A DNA stretch of 64,000 bases from Burkholderia mayonis (GTDB taxonomy: Bacteria > Pseudomonadota > Gammaproteobacteria > Burkholderiales > Burkholderiaceae): the NCBI RefSeq assembly GCF_001523745.2, contig NZ_CP013386.1:3596001-3660000 (forward strand), in the 5' to 3' direction. A program made the position numbers and the translations under genes. The notes under the pieces are model-generated. The model ran no database searches. It saw nothing but the letters and a program-made list of their open reading frames with translations, and had not been told where the DNA came from. Below, in pieces: positions 42,677-49,590 of this stretch. Each line of letters opens with the position of its first letter. The first letter of the stretch is position 1.

Positions 42677-42949
42677 ATGGCATTTCCCACTTCAGTCAAC
42701 AGCCAGATCACCGATTCGGTCTCGCAAGTCAACACGAAAGTGCTGGGCGACGCGCCATCCGTCGCGATGGGCAACCTGTATGTGGCAACGAGCCAGGCGC
42801 TGTCGAACGCCGCCCACAACGCCACCAACAATCAGCAGCAATCGTACGTGACGATGCAGGCATCCACCACGCAGGCCGTGTCCACGCTGCTGACGGTGGA
42901 AACAGGCACCACGGGCGCTGCCACCGCGGAGATTCTCGGCCTGAGATAA
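42677..42949 (+). CDS. rebB: RebB-family R-body protein, paralogue 4
   Basis: 90 residues, the most diverged of the four full-length copies: MAFPTSVNSQITDSVSQVNTKVLGDAPSVAMGNLYVATSQALSNAAHNATNNQQQSYVTMQASTTQAVSTLL. TTAGGAGC precedes the start. A GC-rich hairpin follows at 42,960-42,992, between this gene and the shorter Reb-like genes. Confidence 0.87.
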   Translation: MAFPTSVNSQITDSVSQVNTKVLGDAPSVAMGNLYVATSQALSNAAHNATNNQQQSYVTMQASTTQAVSTLLTVETGTTGAATAEILGLR

Positions 42950-42959
42950 CCGCGCTTGA

Positions 42960-42992
42960 CGCCCGCGGCCGAGACACTGGGGCACGCGGGCG
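42960..42992 (+). other. Stem-loop between rebB paralogue 4 and next gene
   Basis: CGCCCGCG (42,960-42,967) pairs with CGCGGGCG (42,985-42,992), 17-nt loop, no T-tract. It could slow RNA decay or partly terminate, so that the four structural rebB genes are made in excess over downstream genes. Inference only. Confidence 0.4.
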
Positions 42993-43037
42993 CCACGCAC
43001 GCCAGCCATCGGGTATCCCGCTGATCCGGTCGATGCA

Positions 43038-43229
43038 ATGCCAGCGCTCGCCGTGGGCCAAACGGCCGCAGTCGCGATGGCAATGACCTATCTCGCGATG
43101 GCCGACAGCATCGGCATCGCGATGAGCAATGCCGTCGCCAATCAGCAGCGAGGCCAGGTCATCGCCGACGCGGCCACGACTCAGGTACTCGCATTGATCA
43201 TCGCAAAGGGAAGCCAACAGGGAAGCTAA
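43038..43229 (+). CDS. Short Reb-like protein
   Basis: 63 residues: MPALAVGQTAAVAMAMTYLAMADSIGIAMSNAVANQQRGQVIADAATTQVLALIIAKG. It aligns to the long helix of RebB (VAMxxxYxAxxxxxxxAxxNAxxxQQ) but lacks the N-terminal VNDQITDSV segment. No good ribosome-binding site is seen before ATG 43,038; the frame is open upstream only to 42,960, without another ATG. It may be a shortened accessory Reb protein or a truncated gene. Confidence 0.6.
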   Translation: MPALAVGQTAAVAMAMTYLAMADSIGIAMSNAVANQQRGQVIADAATTQVLALIIAKGSQQGS

Positions 43230-43234
43230 CCGTC

Positions 43235-43768
43235 ATGAGTACCGATGACAGCTCCGTCAACAGTCAAATCGTCGACGCCGTCAGCAACGTCGTCACGCTG
43301 ACGACCGGCCAATCGCCATCACAGGCGTTCGGCATGCTCGACGCCGTCTTGCTGGAAACGCTCGGCATGGCCATGCACAACGCAGTGAGTCGCCAGCAAA
43401 GCGCAGGCATGATCAATTCGGCCGCGCTGACGGCCGCGTGCGCGAAGATCCTCGCCGTACCGTTCCCGGTCCCGCCGCCGCCTCCGCCGCCCGAGCCGAC
43501 GCCGCCGCCCGACGTGCATCCGCTGCCGGGTCCCGACGAATCAATGTCGCCGGCCTCCGTCGTGGAGGCCGCCGTCAAGGAAAGCGAGACGGCCTTCGGC
43601 GAAGCCAAGGCCGCCCTCGACGAGCTGAAGGCCTCGGCCGACACGGCCGTGAAGGACGCGGGCGACGCCGAGTATGCGCTGGACCAGTTCGCGCAATCGG
43701 TCACGGCCGCGCTGTCGAAGCCGGGCGGCGGCACGCCGAACCACGGCGGACCGAGCGGCAAGAACTGA
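43235..43768 (+). CDS. Extended Reb-like protein with Pro-rich linker
   Basis: 177 residues. N-terminal Reb-like domain (VNSQIVDAVSNVVTLTTGQSPSQAFGMLDAVLLETLGMAMHNAVSRQQSAG, about 8-60), a proline-rich linker (about 73-100; PVPPPPPPPEPTPPPD) and a C-terminal helical coiled-coil (about 105-160; ETAFGEAKAALDELKASADTAV). It starts 6 bp after the previous gene. The layout suggests a ribbon end or core protein that links the R-body to another partner. Confidence 0.75.
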   Translation: MSTDDSSVNSQIVDAVSNVVTLTTGQSPSQAFGMLDAVLLETLGMAMHNAVSRQQSAGMINSAALTAACAKILAVPFPVPPPPPPPEPTPPPDVHPLPGPDESMSPASVVEAAVKESETAFGEAKAALDELKASADTAVKDAGDAEYALDQFAQSVTAALSKPGGGTPNHGGPSGKN

Positions 43769-43817
43769 AGGATTTCGCGCTGCCTGCTGACACACCCACT
43801 CCACCGAAGGAAATGTC

Positions 43818-44165
43818 ATGGATCCCTCGAAGGTCAACTCTCAAGTCATCGACGTGATCAACCAGAGCCAGCTCGCGACGATGAGTCCGCAGGTGGTGTT
43901 GACGAGCGGTGCGGGCAAGGCCTATCAGTCGGTCGCCCAATCGACCGCGCTCGCGGTGCAGGACGCGACCGACGCGCTGCGCAACATCACCACGATCGCG
44001 ACGACGGCGGCCGGCGTGGCGATGGCGCAGCTTCTCGCCACCGGCAAGCCGCAATACGCGACGGCGCTCACCCAGGCGCAGGAAATGATGAAGTCCGCAA
44101 CCGACGACTACGCGAAGATCGGCTCGGTCGCCGCGAACGTGCTCAAGGGATTCCCGGCCGGCTGA
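43818..44165 (+). CDS. Reb-like protein, diverged
   Basis: 115 residues: MDPSKVNSQVIDVINQSQLATMSPQVVLTSGAGKAYQSVAQSTALAVQDATDALRNITTIATTAAGVAMAQLL. It keeps the VNSQxxD start and the Ala-rich helix of RebB but with DATDALRN replacing HNATNAQQ, plus a C-terminal helix. GAAGGAAAT precedes ATG 43,818. Probably a minor structural or assembly protein of the R-body. Confidence 0.72.
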   Translation: MDPSKVNSQVIDVINQSQLATMSPQVVLTSGAGKAYQSVAQSTALAVQDATDALRNITTIATTAAGVAMAQLLATGKPQYATALTQAQEMMKSATDDYAKIGSVAANVLKGFPAG

Positions 44166-44208
44166 AGCGAACCCGTAAGCCCCCGCAGTCCGATCAAGGA
44201 GCATCGCC

Positions 44209-45309
44209 ATGACCGTATCCGTTGCCGGCAAGCTGATACCGCTGCCCAACGCGCTGTCCGACATCGGACGGCTCGCGCTCGCGTTCGTCGACGGCGGCAT
44301 AGAGTGGCTGGTCTGGGCCGCCACCGCGCCGTCGGCGCGCTACGACTTCGCGGACGAGACGGAGCTGATCGCCACGGTCCAGCAAGGGCTGCACGCGTCG
44401 CGCTACACGCTGCTGCCGCAGCTCGGGCTGACGATCAGCCCGGTCAAGCTCATGACGCTGAGCCTAGCTGACTTGAACATCCTCGCGCGCGCCGAGAGCG
44501 GCGACGGCTCTTCCGTCGTGGCCGCGCAAGTGGCGAAGGTCCTCTCGGAACACGGTCTCGTCACCCGCGACGAGCTGGCCGCGGGCGTCAGCTTCCTCGC
44601 GCAGTTGGGCGTCAAGTCGGCGCCACTGTTCCAGGCTCTCGGCTTCGACGACAGCCTGGCGGTCACGAACCTGATGCACCTGCCGCAGGGCGCACGGCAA
44701 CAGCCGCTGCAGCAGGAGGCCGCATCGTTCGCGTTGAAGCAGGCGCGCACCGTGCTCGAATTCTGCGACTTCTACCGCTTCTACCTCGACTACGCGGAAC
44801 AACTGAACAGCAGCGCCGCCACGCCCGAGCGACGCGAAGCCGCGGCTACGGACGCCTCGGAAGCGCTGCTGCCGATTCTTTTCGGCGCACTGGACTGTCC
44901 GCAGGTGCAGGGCCTGGCAGGTCCGTCCGACGTCGCGCAGACCGTGCGCAACTGGCTCGCTCAAGGCCGAATGGTGGGCTTTGCGAGGCTGTCGCAAGGC
45001 GCCCAGCAGATCGTTCAGCACACCGCCTACAAGGGCGAGACCGGCGAAGCGGCCAAGCGCATCGTCGAGCTCTTCATGCACGCGGCACAGTCGTTTCTGG
45101 CCGCCCACCAGCCCGACAGCGGCACGATGGGCCAGGATGGCGCGACCTGTCTGTTCCCCGTCGAGTCCGCTCAATTGCGTGCCGAATTGCAGTTGAGCGG
45201 CAGCGGCGTGATTTCACTGAACGACTTCGGCGCGAGACCCGCCGTGCCGGCGGCGCTTGCGCCCGCCGTGACGGAAACCGCAATCGCAGAACAGGAGAAC
45301 GTATCGTGA
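44209..45309 (+). CDS. Unknown R-body-locus protein, 366 residues
   Basis: Not recognised. MTVSVAGKLIPLPNALSDIGRLALAFVDGGIEWLVWAATAP opens a mostly helical, cytoplasmic-looking protein without a signal peptide; the ribosome-binding site AAGGAGC precedes ATG 44,209. The middle has LFQALGFDDSLAVTNLMHLPQGARQQPLQQEA. Its stop overlaps the next gene's GTG start by 4 bp, so it is translated in step with the two small helical proteins. An assembly factor or core/lid protein of the R-body is a reasonable guess. Confidence 0.75.
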   Translation: MTVSVAGKLIPLPNALSDIGRLALAFVDGGIEWLVWAATAPSARYDFADETELIATVQQGLHASRYTLLPQLGLTISPVKLMTLSLADLNILARAESGDGSSVVAAQVAKVLSEHGLVTRDELAAGVSFLAQLGVKSAPLFQALGFDDSLAVTNLMHLPQGARQQPLQQEAASFALKQARTVLEFCDFYRFYLDYAEQLNSSAATPERREAAATDASEALLPILFGALDCPQVQGLAGPSDVAQTVRNWLAQGRMVGFARLSQGAQQIVQHTAYKGETGEAAKRIVELFMHAAQSFLAAHQPDSGTMGQDGATCLFPVESAQLRAELQLSGSGVISLNDFGARPAVPAALAPAVTETAIAEQENVS

Positions 45310-45623
45310 GCATTCCAAAGATACCGATTTCGAACGCATCCGAACGGCCGGAAGACTCGCAAGCGGCGGCCGAGCGGCTAAGCGTGCGTGCCCCTTCCGG
45401 CGTCGCGCCGTCCATCACGCCGGCCGACGTACCGGCTGAATTCACGAACCCGCACGCCGCCGTCGCCGACATGCGCAAGGAAGCGCGCGCGAAAGCTCAG
45501 CAGATGGTCTTGGAAGCCAAACTGGCGCTGCTGGAATCGCTGCACGCATTGCACACCGGCGTAAAGACGGATGTCGTTTCCACCGGTGCGGTTCCGGCTC
45601 CGAACAAGCGAGGCACGCGATGA
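45306..45623 (+). CDS. Small helical R-body-locus protein
   Basis: 105 residues from GTG 45,306, overlapping the preceding stop (GTGA). A disordered N-terminus (~1-45) is followed by one helix (NPHAAVADMRKEARAKAQQMVLEAKLALLESLHALHTG). No family recognised. Its stop overlaps the next ATG (ATGA at 45,620). The helix resembles Reb-type helices only in composition. Confidence 0.7.
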   Translation: MSIPKIPISNASERPEDSQAAAERLSVRAPSGVAPSITPADVPAEFTNPHAAVADMRKEARAKAQQMVLEAKLALLESLHALHTGVKTDVVSTGAVPAPNKRGTR

Positions 45624-45982
45624 AACCTCGACGTGACGTATCGGCAACGAATCCGCCCGAGTCCATTTCGCAGATCGCCGAAATGCAGGCGCAAGAGGCG
45701 GTCGACAACGCGGTCGCGGCCAGCGACAAGGCGATGCGCGCCGCGTTGAACAGCACGGCGCACGCCGGCGCGGCCGACGGGAGTCATGCCGCGCTCGAGG
45801 CGATGGCGTTGGCCGAGCAAGCGCTCGCGGCCGCGTTAAGCGGCGCGGCTGCGGGCGAGGCCGCCGTGGCAAACGCGTCGCGGCAAGCCGGAGAGGCCGA
45901 GACTCGCGCGGTCGAAGAAGCGCAGCGACAGGCCGAGAAGGCGATGGCGGCGGCCGGGGCGTCGGCATCGCGGGCGGGGTAG
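45620..45982 (+). CDS. Ala/Glu-rich coiled-coil R-body-locus protein
   Basis: 120 residues: after MKPRRDVSATNPPES it is almost entirely a long Ala-rich helix (QIAEMQAQEAVDNAVAASDKAMRAALNST; ANASRQAGEAETRAVEEAQRQAEKAMAAAG). The low-complexity helical make-up suits a filament or scaffold role. It is translationally coupled to the gene before it. Confidence 0.7.
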   Translation: MKPRRDVSATNPPESISQIAEMQAQEAVDNAVAASDKAMRAALNSTAHAGAADGSHAALEAMALAEQALAAALSGAAAGEAAVANASRQAGEAETRAVEEAQRQAEKAMAAAGASASRAG

Positions 45983-46163
45983 CGCATGAACCGCCTCGAT
46001 TTCCCAAAGGGACTGCTCGCGACGAATGGCTTCGCGTCCTGTCGAGTCCCGATCGAACCGCCTCCGAGCGAGGTCGCGGTCTTTCGGATTGCCAACGACG
46101 GTCTTGCCATCGCGCGGCGACGTCGTTCAATCGCCGCTATTGGGACTTAGTCCGGGAGCACGT

Positions 46164-48119
46164 ATGGAAACGTCCGAACAGCGGGCGACGCGGCGCATGA
46201 TGAGCGGCTGGCTGACCAAGCAGATCAACGATCTGGGGAAACCGGAAGGTATCAAGAAGCGAGACATTCGCGCCCAGGTCCTGCACGCGCTGCAGGAGAT
46301 CGACGTGCGCATCGCCGAGCTGAACCGGTCGTTGCAGGAGAACTTCCACGTCGCCCCCGGCCGGCGGGACCTGGTGAAGTTCTACATGAAGGGCGGCAAT
46401 GCGTTCGAATGCATACGCGACCCTCGCGGAGAAGCTGCGATGCGAAACGGCGGCGGAACATCGGACTGGGATACGCAAGTCGTCATCGATCCGTGGGCGC
46501 CCGTGCCGCTGCAACGCTTCATCTACGGCCTGCTGGAAGAACTGGTGACGGACACGATGATCCGGGCCGGCGTAGACATCGCGCGGGTAGCCGACACCTT
46601 CGCCGACGAGACGGTCAAGCATTGGAAGGCGCAGCGAGACGATCTGGAACGCAAGGACTATTCGGCCTATACGCTGGAATACGACGATCCGCAATCGCTG
46701 CGGCAGGTATACGACCAGCAGCGGCTCGGGCTCTGGACCAACGACCGGCGCAGGCTGTCCGAACCGGACATTGACCACCCCGAACGCATGCCCGGCATCC
46801 TGCTCAACGACGCGATCCGGCCGTTCGTCCTGTATCGGCTCGGTTATACCTGGCACGCCAAATTGCCTCCGCCTCTGCCGTTCGCGGCGCTGTCGGCACA
46901 GCCGCCGATCCTGCTGCCGGCGAAGCTGCCTAAACCATTCCCTCAAATGAAAGCGGATATTCGCAAGCCGCTGCTGATGGAGTTGATCGACGTCACGCTG
47001 CCGCGACGCGACACGATCGAGGCAGTGGCCGTCTGGGAGGAACTGGCGCAGAAGCACATCGCGATTGAAAAAATGACGGTTTCCGTGAAATCGCCCGATG
47101 CGGACATCGCAGAGACCGAGCCGACCGACGATATCGCCAGCGTGATACTGCCGTTGCCGGACATCATGTACCACCTGCGAGAAATCGCCACGATGCTGTG
47201 CGAGATCGCGGACGGCAGTTCGCGTCATCCGGATAAGCTCGAAAGGCGCTTCACGCGCTTCAAGCAAATCTGGGTGCCGGGCGACAAAGAACAAATCAGA
47301 CGCATACTCAGCAAGATGGCCGGAGTGCCTGACATCGGCGCAACCCCTCTTGCGCACATGGAAAAAGTCACTCAGTACATCGAAAAATACGGCGGCGATC
47401 TGAAAGACGCCATTCTGGGAGACAAGGACGCCGCGTTCACGCAAGCGCGCCGCCTGATGGACTGGATTGCCCAAAGAACGGCGGAACAAAACGACAGCTT
47501 CACCAAGAATGACCACGTGAGCCGCGCGTGGCTGGAAGAATTCGACAGAGGGCGAAACGAGCTAAGGGAAATCGTCGATGAAGTCGCCAAGGGCGTGCCC
47601 GGCGTCGTCGAGGGCGCGCTCGAAGCGGCGTATAGCGACGACCTGGTGCTGATCCGCTTCCTGGAGGAGAACGAATACCTGACGCCGAGGCAAATCGGAC
47701 TATCGGGCGTGTTCAGGGCGGCCGTGATTCGCGTGCGAACCCCGATGCAAGTGGATGCGCTCGGCACGTTGTTCCTGGCCCGGTTCGGCCTGCATTTCGA
47801 CGGGCCCAAGAGCGCCGAGGCCGAGCATTCGGTTCGCTACCGGGCCTACGGCGTGCCGCGCGCTACCGGCATCACCCACGAGCTGACGATGGTGGCGTTC
47901 GACGAGGGGAAGGCGACCACCTATCTGTCCATTACCACCGCAACTTCCGGCGAAGCGCCGTTCCGGCGCGACGCGGTCAACCCCTACGTGAACTTTGCGT
48001 CGCTGCCGGAAATTGCCGCGCAACGCAAGATCGCCGCGGCACTGATCGAAGACTACCTGATCCGCAACGTAATCTCACGGCAATACGAGGCGCTGAAAAC
48101 GCTGCTTCCCGTGGTGTGA
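46164..48119 (+). CDS. Nucleotidyltransferase-like protein of R-body locus
   Basis: 651 residues from ATG 46,164, with CGGGAGC upstream; an in-frame ATG at 46,026 would add 46 Arg/Ser-rich residues. After a helical region the text KFYMKGGNAF (72-81) and GGGTSDWDTQVVIDPW (96-111) matches the nucleotidyltransferase pattern hG-[GS]-x-D-x-D, with candidate metal residues Asp101 and Asp103. No known domain is recognised in the remaining ~500 residues. No signal peptide or membrane helix. It might modify a protein, RNA or nucleotide, or serve as the R-body's cargo toxin. Seen: the motif. Inferred: the function. Confidence 0.72.
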   Translation: METSEQRATRRMMSGWLTKQINDLGKPEGIKKRDIRAQVLHALQEIDVRIAELNRSLQENFHVAPGRRDLVKFYMKGGNAFECIRDPRGEAAMRNGGGTSDWDTQVVIDPWAPVPLQRFIYGLLEELVTDTMIRAGVDIARVADTFADETVKHWKAQRDDLERKDYSAYTLEYDDPQSLRQVYDQQRLGLWTNDRRRLSEPDIDHPERMPGILLNDAIRPFVLYRLGYTWHAKLPPPLPFAALSAQPPILLPAKLPKPFPQMKADIRKPLLMELIDVTLPRRDTIEAVAVWEELAQKHIAIEKMTVSVKSPDADIAETEPTDDIASVILPLPDIMYHLREIATMLCEIADGSSRHPDKLERRFTRFKQIWVPGDKEQIRRILSKMAGVPDIGATPLAHMEKVTQYIEKYGGDLKDAILGDKDAAFTQARRLMDWIAQRTAEQNDSFTKNDHVSRAWLEEFDRGRNELREIVDEVAKGVPGVVEGALEAAYSDDLVLIRFLEENEYLTPRQIGLSGVFRAAVIRVRTPMQVDALGTLFLARFGLHFDGPKSAEAEHSVRYRAYGVPRATGITHELTMVAFDEGKATTYLSITTATSGEAPFRRDAVNPYVNFASLPEIAAQRKIAAALIEDYLIRNVISRQYEALKTLLPVV

Positions 48120-48172
48120 TCGAGCGCCTGGCGAGGCCGCGCGCCGCGGGCCGTCAAAAAAGGAGCAATGGC

Positions 48173-48826
48173 ATGACCTTCTACGCAGGATTCGACATCG
48201 ACGAGTTCCCTGGTCTAGACCAGCTCGCCTGGTTGAAGAAGGCCACCAACCTAAGTTGGTGCGGCTACCCTCTCGCCGACCAGTGGAAAGGCCGTCGCAA
48301 AGACCTGATCAAGCAAGGCTGGGGCCTGCTGCCCGTCTATAAGAGCCAACCGACTGATCCGACTGATTCGAACCCCGAACAGCAAGGTAAAACGGACGGC
48401 GAGCAAGCGGCCGACCTGATGCGTAAAGAAGGATTTCCACGGAGCGCCTACGTCTTCATCGACTGGAAAAGCAGCAGCCTTCCCGATAACGCCGAGACCT
48501 ATCTCCGCGCGTGGGCCGACGCCGTGCAGAAGAATGGCTATATGCCGGGCGTCCACTGCTCGACTGCCTTGGCCTCGTCCATCACGTCGCGGATGGACAA
48601 AGCCGCGGCGAAGCCGCGCATCTGGGCGACGAAGACGCCGACCGACGAGCCACATCTGTATTCAGGCGCCGTCAGCGACTTTCCGGCCAAAGACCCCGCC
48701 GACTCCGGCTATTCGACCGCGACTGCCTGGCAATACCAGACCAACGCCGTGTTGATGCTGTGGACGATGCAGGTGGACTTGAGCTCATCGACGCTGGAAA
48801 ACCCGTCCGCACCTTCCGCATCCTAA
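48173..48826 (+). CDS. DUF1906 glycoside-hydrolase-like (GH25-like) protein 1
   Basis: 217 residues from ATG 48,173 with AAAAAGGAGC upstream. MTFYAGFDIDEFPGLDQLAWLKKATNLSWCGYPLAD starts a TIM-barrel like those of DUF1906/Rv2525c proteins: GWGLLPVYKSQ, AAYVFIDWKSSS strand with an acidic residue, YMPGVHCS and a final MWTMQVDLSS. Relatives are thought to bind or cut peptidoglycan. The carboxylate expected after the VFIDW strand is Lys/Ser here (IDWKSSS), whereas paralogue 2 has IDWEDGS, so this copy may be inactive. No signal peptide: any export would depend on lysis or R-body action. Confidence 0.8.
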   Translation: MTFYAGFDIDEFPGLDQLAWLKKATNLSWCGYPLADQWKGRRKDLIKQGWGLLPVYKSQPTDPTDSNPEQQGKTDGEQAADLMRKEGFPRSAYVFIDWKSSSLPDNAETYLRAWADAVQKNGYMPGVHCSTALASSITSRMDKAAAKPRIWATKTPTDEPHLYSGAVSDFPAKDPADSGYSTATAWQYQTNAVLMLWTMQVDLSSSTLENPSAPSAS

Positions 48827-48876
48827 CTGTCTACGGAACGGTTCGCCGCCGCGAGCCATCGAAAAGGAGCAACACC

Positions 48877-49590
48877 ATGTCGTTCTATGCTGGCTTCGAC
48901 ACCAAGATCTTCCCCGGCCAACTGCAACTGGACTGGCTGAAGTCCAACACCAACCTCAGTTGGTGCGGCTACTATCTGGCTCCCGCGCCGAACCATCCCG
49001 ACATCAGCTGGATGGGCAACCGCCAGGCGTTGATCGATCAAGGCTGGGGGCTGCTGCCCATTTATGTCGGCCAGCAATCGGGATCGAACGATCTGACCGA
49101 TGCCCAAGGCGTCACCGACGGCTCACAAGCCGCTCAATTGGCGCTCGCCGAAGGCTTTCCCCGCGACGGCTACCTATACATCGACTGGGAAGACGGCAGC
49201 GCTCTCGACGACGATACCCAGGCCTATCTCGGTGCGTGGGCCGCCGAGATCATGAAGTGCGGGTATCAGCCCGGCGTCTATTGCTCGCACGATCTGGCCG
49301 ATTCGATGGCATCGCTGATGGCAGGCCTGAGCCCATCGCCCGAATTGCGCATCTGGGCCTGGAACGTGCCGACGGTGAACCAGCAACCTTATTTAGGCTC
49401 CCTGAACGCATTCCCCGCCGTCACGCCTGCCGGTTGCGGTTATCCGGGCGCCATGGCATGGCAACACCTGCAAAACTGCGTGTTGATGCCTGGAACGATG
49501 CAGGTGGACCTGAGCGCGTCGAACCTGAAAGACCCGTCCGCCCCATCCCTATCGCGATGGCAGCGGCCCGTCACGCAATCGAGCTCCTGA
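48877..49590 (+). CDS. DUF1906 glycoside-hydrolase-like (GH25-like) protein 2
   Basis: 237 residues, ATG 48,877 with AAAAGGAGC. MSFYAGFDTKIFPGQLQLDWLKSNTNLSWCGYYL parallels protein 1, but the strand reads YLYIDWEDGSALDDD, keeping the acidic pair expected at the GH25-like active site (Asp in IDW and Glu next). The C-terminus is longer (SRWQRPVTQSSS). No signal peptide. A cytoplasmic lysin-like enzyme beside R-body genes suggests it is freed or delivered together with the ribbon. The 3' end overlaps the convergent regulator by 20 bp. Confidence 0.82.
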   Translation: MSFYAGFDTKIFPGQLQLDWLKSNTNLSWCGYYLAPAPNHPDISWMGNRQALIDQGWGLLPIYVGQQSGSNDLTDAQGVTDGSQAAQLALAEGFPRDGYLYIDWEDGSALDDDTQAYLGAWAAEIMKCGYQPGVYCSHDLADSMASLMAGLSPSPELRIWAWNVPTVNQQPYLGSLNAFPAVTPAGCGYPGAMAWQHLQNCVLMPGTMQVDLSASNLKDPSAPSLSRWQRPVTQSSS

